Assembly: GCF_023078275.1 (NCBI RefSeq)
Contig: NC_062975.1
Coordinates: 8,531,141-8,595,140, forward strand
DNA length: 64,000 bases
Direction of reading: 5' to 3'
Source of the DNA: Leguminivora glycinivorella
Taxonomy: Eukaryota > Arthropoda > Insecta > Lepidoptera > Tortricidae
A program made the position numbers and the translations under genes. Under the pieces are notes generated by a model. It saw only the letters and a list, made by a program, of their open reading frames with translations. It searched no databases and was not told where the DNA came from. Positions 31,793 to 41,228 of the stretch are shown here, piece after piece; within the stretch, counting starts at the first letter, position 1, and each line of letters begins with the position of its first letter.

Positions 31793-31947
31793 TTGTTCGC
31801 TAGATGTCACTGTTACCCCCGCAAACTGGCTAACGACTTGTTGTCGTAAAATGTGTAAGTACTCAGGTCTACTAGGTCAGTTTTATTGATATAAATACAA
31901 GTTATCGCTAGATGTCGCTGTACCACCTGCAAACTAGCGAACGACAT
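31793..31947. repeat. Short tandem duplication, ~107-bp spacing
   Basis: 'cgctagatgtc(a/g)ctgt', a short C-rich block, 'gcaaact(g/a)gc(t/g)aacgac' occurs at 31798-31839 and 31905-31946. Diverged copies; no function inferred. Confidence 0.65.
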
Positions 31948-33350
31948 TCTACGGTTAATTATATGTAATTAAATTGTAAATATTATTACTGTCATCTTTT
32001 TAGGCAAACAAGTTCGCGTTGCAATCGTCGTCAATGTGACTGGTTGGAGAATGATTACATCAAACCAATTTAAAAATTCCGCAATAAATGAATGATGGAT
32101 CCATGTTTAAACGGTCCACATGCTTAATGTACTATAAGCGCTATAAGGAACCTTTAGGCATGGAAAGTCGCATGAAAAGTTGTCGTAACTTAATAATAGA
32201 TGGCGCTGCATTCAAAAACCTTGACTGATAACTCTATACCATACTATTCAATATACTCTATCGAAATATCGAACCTCGTCTGATTAGAATGGTTACATGT
32301 CTCCAACTCAAAGACCTGGTTGAGGTAACTGCAGCGAGGAAATGTCGCCAGTATCCTTGGTACAATACCTCAAGGGCCTATTTTAGACATAAGCTAGCTT
32401 TTAAGTTTAGTCTTAGTTTCTTATATAATTATGTAAATATTTTCATGTAAATAAAGAGATTATACTCAAAGACGATATTTATACAAGCCTTCATAGATCG
32501 CTAAGGGTTTCTCTTTATTACATTTCCACAAACTGAAACTGAAAAACACAAAGTGGAATTTTTAAGAAGCATTTCATTCCCAAATTTTCAGCATATTGCT
32601 AACAAATCACTTCGAATGGGTCGTTTAGCCGCCATTTGTTGCCCTCGAGAGCTGTACAGCGAGCAACACAAATTTACAAAGAAGGACATAACAACGTACA
32701 AATTTACTCAAAAACGATCTCTAAAACAAGGTACTAAGGATGTACAGTTGTGATTGCCGTAGGTAATTTTGCTGTTTACAACACAACCCCCCTTCCTCCT
32801 TGCCCGGTTTCCGCTCCTTTCTCGTCCTTAAGTATCGCGGCTAAGCGCTTCTCACCTCGGGAAATTCGAGAAAAACGGGTTCGTAAGTGGATCTTACATT
32901 AAATATGAGAGATGACGGGAACTCGAAATGTCACAGATCAAAAATCCGGTACTATGTTTACCTACTTATTCTATGTTTAAATCATTCATCGTGTATTCAA
33001 CCAATTTTTTTATTAACTAGGGATGGAAGAGCCAAGATGTTTTCATTTAATCGTCAGACAAAATTTTCAAGATAAAAAAGTTTTAGACTTTTAAGTTCTA
33101 AAAAATTAAGAGGAATACATGCAACAAAAATCAGCCGTATATTTTTGATGATTGTTGCTAAGAGATTACGACTTGAGATCGAGTTTATCTAGTCGATGAA
33201 GTCTCAAGCAATGAACACTTGAACAGTTTTTATATGGGTATGATTCTTTAAGCGTAGTTTTCGTAGATGTCCGGAAAATATTAGTGCAACCATAATTTAC
33301 AATTAAAATAATGGGTCGGGTGGGTACTCTTCCATATAAGAATGTATTAC
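31948..33350. other. No gene seen; probable retroelement tail
   Basis: 32280-32465 ends in '...ttttcatgtaaataaagagatt' with an AATAAA signal, and begins 'ctccaactcaaagacctggttgaggt'. It resembles the 3' end of a LINE transcript but carries no coding motif I can place. The rest is AT-rich. Confidence 0.35.
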
Positions 33351-33532
33351 ATCTAGCTTTTACCCGCGGCTTCGCTCGCGTTAGAAAGAGACAAAAAGTA
33401 GGCTATGTCACTCTCTATCCCTTCAACTATCTCCACTTAAAAATCACGTCAATTCGTCGCTCCGTTTTGCCGTGAAAGACGGACAAACAAACAGACACAC
33501 ACACTTTCCCATTTATAATATTAGTATAGATT
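33351..33532 (+). repeat. Dispersed repeat, 'cccgcggcttcgctcgcg' family, copy 2
   Basis: Well preserved: GCTTTTACCCGCGGCTTCGC, 'aggctatgtcactctctatcccttcaactatctccactta', 'gtgaaagacggacaaacaaacagacacacacactttccc' and 'atttataatattagtat'. Same family as 1252 and 35775. Confidence 0.8.
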
Positions 33533-33889
33533 TACTGACACATAAATATACAAACTATGATAAAGATTATATAATACAAATTAAGATATGAATAGTTATT
33601 GAAAAAATCTGAGAACAGTAAATTTTAGTATTATCGGAAGTTCATACAATTTAACCATAATACATCTTATCTTAATAGGGCATGCTGTCGATATTCAAAA
33701 GCTAAAGGTGCTCGGTGTTAGAATATTACCCTATTTATTACTCCAGCCTTTATCCTAATACGCCGGGAATAGGTGCGGCGGGAGGCAGCATCCATTGACA
33801 TATATTCCTTCGTTAGGACATGGCATAACAGTACCAGAAATGCTGTAATTTTCCACTAAACCGCGTCAAGCGCGAATATTACGGAATAT

Positions 33890-33919
33890 TCTCTCTCTCT
33901 ATCTCTCTCTCTCTCTCTT
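33890..33919. repeat. (TC)n microsatellite
   Basis: About 30 bp of CT dinucleotides with one interruption. Confidence 0.9.
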
Positions 33920-34321
33920 CCGCTATGAATCCCACCATGGTCCATGGTAGTGGGGTGAGCTTTCCTTGTCATTTGCTTCCACTTCGCCCTATCCTTGACG
34001 TTGTCTTTGGACGATTTGCACTACGTCTCTCCATTTTGTTTTCGGTTTCCCTCTACCTCTGTTACCGGGGATGGAGAATCGTAATTTCCAACGTAGTCTG
34101 GTGGTCCGTCGAAATTATATGAATTGCCTTGTGCTTACTTTAGAAATCTTTGGCAGCATCCCTAACGAGCTCGCGCGTTCTATGAAAGTCTCATAAAAAA
34201 TAATAAACAATTTACGTTCCGTGACACGCACCGTCGTTACGAAATAATCGTCCGGGATTTTCCGAGCTGTGGAAAAACACTAATTTTCTAGGCTGTGGAA
34301 AACATCCTTAGTTTCAGCCAA

Positions 34322-34545
34322 AGACATATGTAACTCCGTATAGACAGATAAAGTCTTGGCCAAGATGGCGTTACACCTTTGGGGAACGCTCAGCTAGATG
34401 GCGCTAACAAAAATATTTCACATTTTAACACAAATCAAGCTAAGAATATGGGCCAAATTGTCAAAACTGAGGTTCTAAAGTTTTAAGCCTGTGTCGAGAG
34501 ATGGCAGTCTGTGCACTGTGATTACACATTTTACTTTGACAGTCT
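34322..34545 (+). repeat. Dispersed repeat, copy 2 (partner of 9640-9960)
   Basis: Begins 'agacatatgtaactccgtatagac', passes 'ggcgttacacctttgggg' and 'gccaaattgtcaaaactgaggtt', and ends 'gcactgtgattacacattttactttgacag'. Reverse-complement match to 9640-9960. Confidence 0.75.
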
Positions 34546-34655
34546 TGTCTAACTTGTGTCGATTTAAAACACTCCCTCCGGTCGTGTTTTAATTTATCGC
34601 CACTCGTTTCAAACTTCCTTTTTACGTGTTTGTATCGTAATGTACTATAAAAATG
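34546..34655 (+). repeat. Palindromic dispersed repeat family, partial copy
   Basis: 'cttgtgtcgatttaaaacactccctccggtcgtgttttaatttatcgccactcg' through 'tgtatcgtaatgtact', the family core also found at 19627 and 57304. It abuts the preceding repeat. Confidence 0.7.
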
Positions 34656-35189
34656 TAGGGTTTAATTCCCATATAATGTTTCAATTTCGTGCCATTTTAA
34701 AGTGCCAAGATTTGGTTGACAAGTTGTTATAACAAGTAGGCAGATAATATTAAAAAGTTCAGATTGTTTCTACATGCATAAAATCTTTAAATTGGGTAAA
34801 TTGCAAAAAATTGTACCATTTGGATTTCGTAACGAAACTTTAATATTAAAAGAAGCATGGTGAGATGGTGAGTCGTTCCAATTCACTTAATCTTCTAGGA
34901 GTCCTAGGTGCCTTGAGGCGAATAGCCACGTGTGACAAGGCTTCTCGGGTCTCGCGTGATAGGTCGGGCTAGATAATTACAGAGACATATCACTGTGTAC
35001 TTTTGTGGCAAGTTCTATGTCATACGTCGATATGGATACGTCTTTTAATAATTATTGTTCATGTCATTGGATTGTTACCTACTTTACTTATGTAATTATT
35101 TTTTATTAATAATATCTGGGCGACCGAGCTTCGCTCGGTTCTATTTTATTATAATAATAAAAAAACTTATAAATACAAAAACAAAAAAA

Positions 35190-35275
35190 AAACTTAATTT
35201 CTGGCCGGGATTCGAAACCTGCGATCTATCTGCGAACATTAGACCGACCTCGTATGACTGAGCTAAGCGGAATCG
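35190..35275 (-). repeat. tRNA-like remnant, probably a SINE head
   Basis: On the minus strand a box A-like 'cttagctcagtcatacgag' and a box B-like GGTTTCGAATCCCGGCCAG lie about 45 bp apart, as in tRNA-derived SINEs. It is not close to the two SINE families above, and no full cloverleaf is apparent. Confidence 0.4.
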
Positions 35276-35377
35276 ATGCACTCGCGGCGAAATTAACGAC
35301 CATATTTTACATTTACTATCGCGAAAAAAGAAAAAAACTCATGAAAAATCGTTTTTCGGTATATATATAGCGAAATC

Positions 35378-35378
35378 G

Positions 35379-35410
<32 letters not shown>

Positions 35411-35416
35411 TAAATA
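35378..35416. repeat. (TA)n and (AAAT)n microsatellites
   Basis: About 20 bp of TA dinucleotides directly followed by four AAAT units. Confidence 0.85.
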
Positions 35417-35467
35417 TACAAGAATTGCTCGTTTAAAAGTATAAGATTTATTTAATTTAACTGTAGG

Positions 35468-35672
35468 TACTGATGTGCCGACGGAAAGTTTCCAAAATTC
35501 TGAAATTTTCACATAGGAAAACTTCGGAAGCTTTCCATACTTTGTATGGACAATTGTATGGATGGAAACTTTCCATTTCATAAATTTAAATTACCTTTTT
35601 TTCGTGAAAGTTTTGTGAATTTTTCAAAAAAATTAAGATTTTTTGGAAAGTTTCTGCAACTTGCACATGTTA
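35468..35672 (-). mobile_element. hAT-type MITE, copy on minus strand
   Basis: Starts TACTGATGTGCCGACGGAAA and ends '...ggaaagtttctgcaacttgcacat', the reverse complement of 54715-54904. It keeps both ends and the central 'ggacaattgtatggatggaaactttcc', but the flanking 8-mers do not match, so the target duplication has decayed or been lost. Confidence 0.75.
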
Positions 35673-35774
35673 TGTTTTGTTTGTTAATTTTAAGTAGTTA
35701 TGATATTAGCTTTGTATGTAAATATATATGAATAACAAAATAATGTAGGCTACATTATACATACTTATCCATAT

Positions 35775-35947
35775 ACTAACATTATAAATAGGAAAGTGTG
35801 CGTGTCTGTTTGTTTGTCCGTCTTTCACGGCAAAATGTAGCGACGAATTGACGTAATTTTTCAAGTGGAGATAGTTGAAGGGATGGAAAGTGACAAATGC
35901 TACTTTTTGTCTCTTTCTAAAGCGAGCGAAGCTGCGGGTAAAAGCTA
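35775..35947 (-). repeat. Dispersed repeat, 'cccgcggcttcgctcgcg' family, copy 3 (minus)
   Basis: Reverse complement of the family: 'tttgtccgtctttcacggcaaaa', 'caagtggagatagttgaaggga', 'gcgagcgaagctgcgggtaaaagct'. Slightly diverged. Confidence 0.8.
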
Positions 35948-36102
35948 GTAAATAATAATTACAAAACCGATGTAACTAAATTGTTCATGTTCATAAATAG
36001 GTAGGTATTAAATGTAAATTTATTAAAACATATAATAATATAGCTGCTTTAAATGACCATCAGACAAATTGGAACATACACAGATATATGATAGTATTGA
36101 TA

Positions 36103-36234
36103 GGGTGTATTAAATTTCAAAGCACAGAAATGCTCGGGTAATTTCGAAAGGGGAGTCTTGATATGATGGAAATAATGGCGATTTTTATGTGACTTTCTAC
36201 ATTAGACGACTTTCGAAACTACCCCAATGCACCC
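36103..36234. mobile_element. TA-duplicating MITE, GGGTGCATT ends, copy 2 (132 bp)
   Basis: Ends GGGTGTATT / AATGCACCC with TA at 36101-36102 and 36235-36236. Inner 'cgaaaggggagtcttgatatgatggaa' matches copy 1 at 15443. This copy has an extra ~45 bp that includes an inverted 'gacgactttcgaaactacc' arm, so it is closer to the full family form. Confidence 0.75.
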
Positions 36235-36329
36235 TAATGTTATTTTAATCCTAATTTAATTGCCAATGATACACATACGTACTTATTAGATAGAAGTTTA
36301 ATTAACGTCAACCTAAATGTGTTGTAATT

Positions 36330-36481
36330 TTATATTCTATCACCTAGCAACCGTTCTATTTTAACGACTGCGCAGAACGCTGTTATGAATAGCGCCATCT
36401 ATGCTATTCTGTATGCAACCTGTCACTGCTCACCGGCCTTCAGCACTGAGCAATAGATTAAAGAAATATATTTTCTTTACA
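36330..36481 (-). repeat. 3' LTR
   Basis: On the minus strand it starts TGTAAAGAAAATATATTTC, directly after a polypurine tract, and ends ...GATAGAATATAA. It matches 41077-41228 base for base as far as I can compare. The end lacks the usual CA, and the outer flank shows no duplication (see the finding on truncation). Confidence 0.9.
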
Positions 36482-36493
36482 TCTCCCTCCATC
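36482..36493 (-). other. Polypurine tract
   Basis: Minus strand GATGGAGGGAGA directly abuts the 3' LTR. This is the plus-strand primer site of reverse transcription in LTR elements and fixes the LTR start at TGTAAAG. Confidence 0.85.
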
Positions 36494-36570
36494 GAAAAGA
36501 AAATTTAACAAAAATTTTCTCATATACGTAAGTATACTAACTATGTACATATAAGAATACTAATATCATA

Positions 36571-36870
36571 TTAGTCCTCATTTAGTTCAGGTGAAGGTAT
36601 AAGTTTACTGATATGAAAGAGATTTGATTCTGACTTTTTATGGCCAGTATCAATTCTATATATTGAATTTGATATCTTCTCAACTATTTTGTACGGTCCT
36701 ATCTTCAACTCATCCAATTTTTTTCTATTAAGTTTATTGCCATTTTCGACATAGACCATATCACCCTTATTTAAGTTTAATTGCGATCGGTTTTTATCAT
36801 AGATTTGTTTGTTATAATTATGTGATTTCATTGAGTTTTCAAACGCTCTTTTTCTATCAGTTTTCCACTC
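36571..36870 (-). pseudogene. pol, integrase C-terminal part (third frame segment)
   Basis: The annotated frame runs 36831-36571 (86 residues from an internal ATG), and is open upstream to about 36870. It contains LNKGDMVYVENGNKLNRKKL and LKIGPYKIVEKIS, followed by YRID and LFHISKLIP: the GPY/F-type module at the integrase C-terminus of many gypsy elements. It is in the -1 frame relative to the upstream segment. The switch falls at an A8 run just before the TAG at 36876. Confidence 0.8.
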
Positions 36871-36875
36871 TACTT

Positions 36876-38822
36876 CTACTTTATTTTTTTTAGTTCTTTT
36901 GGCAGAAAAGAAACATCAGTACCATCTAAGAGATACTTGGGTGTAAATCCTGTAACTGTATGTTCTGTACTATTATATTTTTCAACACACTCATGAGCTA
37001 TAGTGGTCCATGCTAGTTTTTTACTTTTATTTTCATTTATTCGACATCTAATTTTGTTTACAAGTGTTTGATTCAATCTTTCATTAAGGCCGTTAGAAAA
37101 CGCAGCATTTACAGCAGTAAAGATGATTTTAATAGATTTTTCATTTAGAAATGTTTTGAACTCTTTTGAGTTAATACCTGGATATTGATCAGTTAAAAGA
37201 ATTTCTATTTTATCAGAATCGACCACTTTATTTATTAACTTAATGAAATCATTAGCACTTTGCGTTTTAGAAGTAATAATATAAGCATATCTTGTAAAGT
37301 GGTCCACTAGGAGATGAAGATATCTTTTTGTCGATCGTGAGCCTCCAAAACCCCCAATTGTGTCTATTGAGACTATTTGGAATGGTTTTGTGGCGGGACC
37401 TAAATGAGACATCAGGCCATATTTTTCTTGTCGTCTTGTTTTATTTTTTAAACATATTTCACAATTTTTGCAATGTGTTTTTATATTTGTAGTTAAATTT
37501 CTTGCTGTATATAATTTACTTATTTTATTTTGCATTTGTTTTACACCTGGATGACACATGTTTTCGTGTATGTATTCAATGAGATTTTTACTAAAGTCCT
37601 CAGTTAAAATTATTTTATCACGCTTATTGTATTTTTTATAATAAATATTCTGTTTTGATACCAATTTACTTTTATTTTTTTGTACGTCCTCATTATTTTC
37701 CTGATCTGTAACAATATCATTCAATGTTATCATGTTAACTATTTTTAATTGATCTCTAGTATCGTCACCTGCCTCCAATACTGGGTTTCTACTTAGACAA
37801 TCCGCCTCTACATTATATTTCCCTGGAGCGTACTTTATATTGAAATCGTATTGTGACAAGTAGTATGTCAATTCCCCTAATTCATCATCTGTTCTAGACT
37901 TAATATTTAAATTTTCCAAAGGTTTATGATCTGAAAATACTGTAAAAGATCTACCTAAAAGCCAATATTGCCAATATTTTATGGCTTCTTTAACAGCCAA
38001 ACATTCTAGGTAAACAGCTTTTTTTTTCTTTTGTAATTGATTTAATTTTTTTGAAAAGTATGCTACTGGTTTTTCTTTTCCGTTTGGTTGTGTTTGTTTT
38101 AGTACAGCCCCGACACCTTGTAAAGACGCGTCAGTGTAAATGTTTATGGGCAAATTTTGATCAAATATTTCTAAGATTGGCTGAGAGCACAATAAGTCTT
38201 TTATTTTTTGAAATGATTTTTGACAATCCTCTGACCAAATAAATTTCTGATCTTTTTTAAGTAAGTTATGAAGAGGTTCTAGAATTATGGAACTATTTGG
38301 TACATATTCATGATAGAAGTTAATTTTCCCCAAAAATTGTCGTATATTTTTTTGAGTTGTTGGTGTTGGGAATTTTTTTATTGAAATTAAATTATCTCTT
38401 ATCGGGCGTACCGTATTATTATTAATTATATGGCCAAGGTATTTTACCGAGTCGGAAGCAAAATTGCATTTAGTGAACTTTAATCTAAAACCCTCCTTTT
38501 TTATGGCTTCTAATAATTTTGTTAAGTGATCAATGTGTTCTGAGAAAGTTTTAGAGAATATTAGAATATCGTCGATATAGTTAACAGCAAAATCAGTAAG
38601 CTTATACTTGCGTAAAATATTACTCAGTATTCTTTGAAAAATAGCCGATGACGTCTTCAGACCAAATGGTAAGCATGTCCATTGATAGTGACCATCCTGC
38701 GTGACGAATCCCGTCTTTTTTCTATCTTCAACTCTTAATGGAATCGACCAAAAAGCTGAATTAACATCCAATGTGGTGAAATACTCGGAATTTCTCGTCT
38801 TAACTACCAAGTCATCGATCAA
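36876..38822 (-). pseudogene. pol, RT (palm) - RNase H - integrase segment
   Basis: 648 residues. RT: LDVNSAFWSIPL (about 18-29), FGLKTSSAIFQ, and the catalytic YIDD at 82-85. RNase H: YTDAS with D231, YLE with E273, SDHK with D298, and D341 in EADCLSR. Integrase: HHCC zinc module (H419, H424, C451, C454) and D487-D545-E581, with 35 residues between the last two (DD35E). All core catalytic residues are present. The TDQYPGINS block replaces the more usual TDQGxxFxS. The 5' end is shifted against the protease/RT-N segment, so no single frame covers pol. Confidence 0.9.
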
Positions 38823-39718
38823 CGGGGTTGAGCTTGTGGTACCACTATTTTATTCAGGTCTCTAAAATCTATGCACAATCTGGATTTCCTGTTGTCCTCT
38901 TTTTTAAAAGCTAATGTTACTGGTGCCGCAAATGGACTATACGACTCTTCTATAAGTTTGTTATCAAGTAGCTTCGCTATCTGATCCTCGATTTCCTTTT
39001 TGTCTTCGAATGAACATCGATATGGCCTTTTACTACAGTATTTGTCCACAAGTAGATCAATGCGTGCTTCATATTCTCTCACTGTACCAATGTCATATTT
39101 GTCTTTCGCAAAAACTGCCTTGTAAGTGTCTATCAATTTGTATATTTCAGATTTTTGATGAGTATTTAAGTTACCCATACTTATTTGGAAATCATCCTCT
39201 TTTATATGCTCATTAAAATTTATTAAGCAGTTTTTCATCTCATATTTAACTTCATCCGAAGCATTTTTTTTATCAGTTTTTACATTTTCTTCTGTAGTTT
39301 TATCATTTTCTTCTGTAGGTTTAACATTTTCTTCTGTAGTTTTAACATTTACTTCTGTAATATCTTTCCTTTTTTGGGAAATTTTCAAGTTTTCATCTTG
39401 AGTCAGTCCGAATTGTTTTATAGTGTCAAGTCCTAATAGAAAGTCGTGTTTGAATTCTTCTCCATCAATTATATAAACGTCCGCTTTCTTTTCAGTGTCA
39501 AAACACTGTATATCTATAGTTGTCAAACCCTTAGCTTTTTTAACACCATTAATTGTAGTTAGATTATCATTCCTAGAATTTTCTTCTCCTTTTACTCTTA
39601 CTAATTTCGAATGTATCAAAGAAACATTCGAGCCGGTATCATATACTCCCTGAGTTTCTAACTTTTTATTTAATAGCAGGTCGACTTTAATTAATGGTGT
39701 TGTTATTCGTTTTTTTTG
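38819..39718 (-). pseudogene. pol, protease and RT N-terminal segment
   Basis: The frame opens at 39718, right after a TGA, inside the gag overlap. The aspartic protease active site reads YDTGSNVSLIHSKLV (DTG at about 39630-39640), with the second motif FLLGLDTIKQF further on. A linker with a degenerate 8-residue repeat (KTTEENVK/PTEENDK, 39280-39365) separates it from the RT N-terminus (SPFAAPVTLAFKKEDN, RLCIDFRDLNK). It ends at TGA 38819-38821 immediately after a CCCC run, where the RT continues in the -1 frame. Confidence 0.85.
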
Positions 39719-40791
39719 TCATTATTGAGTTCAACATCAATCATTGCATTATTTACAGCTTTATTGTAATAGCTCTTCGTCTTATTTTTATTATCTTCTG
39801 TCTGTTTGAACCAACATTTGTCTTCCGGATGGAACCGTGTGCCTTTATTTAAATTCTCACAAGTCTTACACGGCAATATCTTATCCGATTTTCCTTTAGT
39901 TTCGTTGGTGTTCCATTTTTTTATGAAACTCTTCTTATTTGCTGTATGTTCGTACCTACCGATTTCATTGTATAAATTTGAAGTTGATTTTACCTCTTCT
40001 TTGTCTATTTTATCAATAATGTAGTCGGGTAGTCCAATCACAATAAGATTTATCATAGTTGGAGTATCTATATTTTTGTTAACCTCCAATAACAGTCTTT
40101 CTTTTCTGGTAGCATATTCCAATAATGATCCTGTTTTATATCTAAATGTAAAAGCATACTTGACTTGAGACCAGCCCTTTTTCCCGTATGTTTCACAAAA
40201 GTTGGCCTTCCATTCTGTCCATTCTGAGTTTACAGTTAGCTTAATTAACATACTGCTATACCAGTCAAGGCACTGTTTTTCCAAGAGATGTTTTAAAATT
40301 CCTATTTTGTCTTGATCCTCTTTTATGTCAAATCTGTCACATTCACCCTCAAATTCATCAAGCCATTGGTCAGCACTTGATGTTTTGTTCGAAAATTTTT
40401 CTATCAAAAACTTTTCAGCTGTTTTTCCAATATTCTTTTTTTCCGGGTTAGTGTCTCTATTGTTATTTTCAAATGAATTTGTTTTTTCTGTAATTTCGTT
40501 CAAATATTGGTCCCCGAATTGTACATTTTCACCTTCATCTAAGTATGTTTTCTTTAGATCCTCAGTTAACGGAATCCATATAGATCGTGTTTGGTGCCTT
40601 TTTTTTAGTGAAGCTCTTATTTTAGTGAATACGTCTGACGAAAATATAGCTGTGTGTTTGCTTGCAGGCTTGAATTCATCTGGAATTTCAAAGGTGCATC
40701 CATCCGGCGTTTCAATTGACATGATGCAGATCACATTTGTTTTTCCGTCCGACGCTCCCAAAACCGCAAATTTAAATCGAAGTTTCTCCAT
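39703..40791 (-). CDS. gag
   Basis: 362 residues from ATG at 40791 to TAA at 39703. The central part (SADQWLDEFEGECDRF ... CLDWYSSML ... WTEWKANFCETYGKKGW ... FTFRYKTGSLLEYA) has the look of the gypsy-type capsid domain. Near the C-terminus (about 308-326) is a variant zinc knuckle C-x2-C ... H-x4-C within FHPEDKCWFK, rather than the classical CCHC. The frame is intact. Its last codons contain the slippery heptamer that leads into pol. The start is the first ATG after the leader and fits well. Confidence 0.88.
   Translation of the reverse strand: MEKLRFKFAVLGASDGKTNVICIMSIETPDGCTFEIPDEFKPASKHTAIFSSDVFTKIRASLKKRHQTRSIWIPLTEDLKKTYLDEGENVQFGDQYLNEITEKTNSFENNNRDTNPEKKNIGKTAEKFLIEKFSNKTSSADQWLDEFEGECDRFDIKEDQDKIGILKHLLEKQCLDWYSSMLIKLTVNSEWTEWKANFCETYGKKGWSQVKYAFTFRYKTGSLLEYATRKERLLLEVNKNIDTPTMINLIVIGLPDYIIDKIDKEEVKSTSNLYNEIGRYEHTANKKSFIKKWNTNETKGKSDKILPCKTCENLNKGTRFHPEDKCWFKQTEDNKNKTKSYYNKAVNNAMIDVELNNDKKNE
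39709..39715 (-). promoter_or_regulatory. Canonical -1 frameshift (slippery) site AAAAAAC
   Basis: On the minus strand the gag codons end GAC AAA AAA AAC GAA TAA, giving A AAA AAC in the correct phase, two codons before the gag stop. The pol frame is -1 and opens just upstream (a TGA ends the closed part at 39719-39721). This is the classical arrangement for making Gag-Pol. I did not fold the downstream sequence for a pseudoknot. Confidence 0.8.
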
Positions 40792-41076
40792 TATTCTTGA
40801 TTTTAACGAAAAATGTCGTTTTATAAGACCGTTAAGTGTCTATTTTACTAGAACTTGAAATAAACAATGACGTTGCTCTGAAATTAGAGATTTTATTTTA
40901 AGTATCACACAATAAGCAATAATTACACTTTTAAACTAAAACACATAGGTACTTTCTCACCTGAAATTAGAGAAACGACATTTTAAGTCTATTTCTTACA
41001 ATTCCTTTTTATATTATTTATTATCTTATTTATTGTTGTACAATTTGCATTTCCATGACATACGTGACATAACGAG
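40792..41076 (-). other. Leader between 5' LTR and gag
   Basis: About 285 bp of untranslated leader. If the LTR ends at CA (41056), the next bases on the minus strand are TGGAAATGC, a possible primer-binding site beginning with the expected TGG. I cannot assign the tRNA. Confidence 0.5.
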
Positions 41077-41228
41077 TTATATTCTATCACCTAGCAACCG
41101 TTCTATTTTAACGACTGCGCAGAACGCTGTTATGAATAGCGCCATCTATGCTATTCTGTATGCAACCTGTCACTGCTCACCGGCCTTCAGCACTGAGCAA
41201 TAGATTAAAGAAATATATTTTCTTTACA
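41077..41228 (-). repeat. 5' LTR (shared 152 bp; may extend to 41056)
   Basis: Starts TGTAAAG on the minus strand and matches the 3' LTR through ...GATAGAATATAA. Reading on, 21 more bases reach ...ACGTATGTCA, which would give a TG...CA LTR of 173 bp. That would mean the other LTR is cut short. Confidence 0.85.

Larger units (their letters stand above)
36330..41228 (-). mobile_element. Ty3/gypsy LTR retrotransposon, ~4.9 kb
   Basis: Order on the minus strand: 5' LTR (41077-41228, perhaps from 41056), leader, gag, protease-RT-RNase H-integrase, polypurine tract, 3' LTR (36330-36481). Integrase after RNase H identifies the Ty3/gypsy superfamily. The two LTR copies look identical over 152 bp, which implies a recent insertion. 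No env-like frame lies between pol and the 3' LTR. No target-site duplication is visible. Pol has two frame breaks, both in homopolymers. It sits among old MITEs and dispersed repeats, so it is one of the youngest insertions in the window. Confidence 0.93.

Noticed and set aside
31618..31803. 61-codon ATG frame with protein-like composition
   Set aside because: No family, splice context or repeat of the frame elsewhere; could be chance.
36888..36900. A second programmed frameshift at the A8 run near the integrase C-terminus
   Set aside because: The run does contain A AAA AAA in phase, but programmed shifts there are not known in this group to my knowledge; base loss in a homopolymer is simpler.
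38051..38242. Plus-strand frames inside the gypsy element (also 39010, 39806, 40325)
   Set aside because: Antisense shadows of gag and pol.
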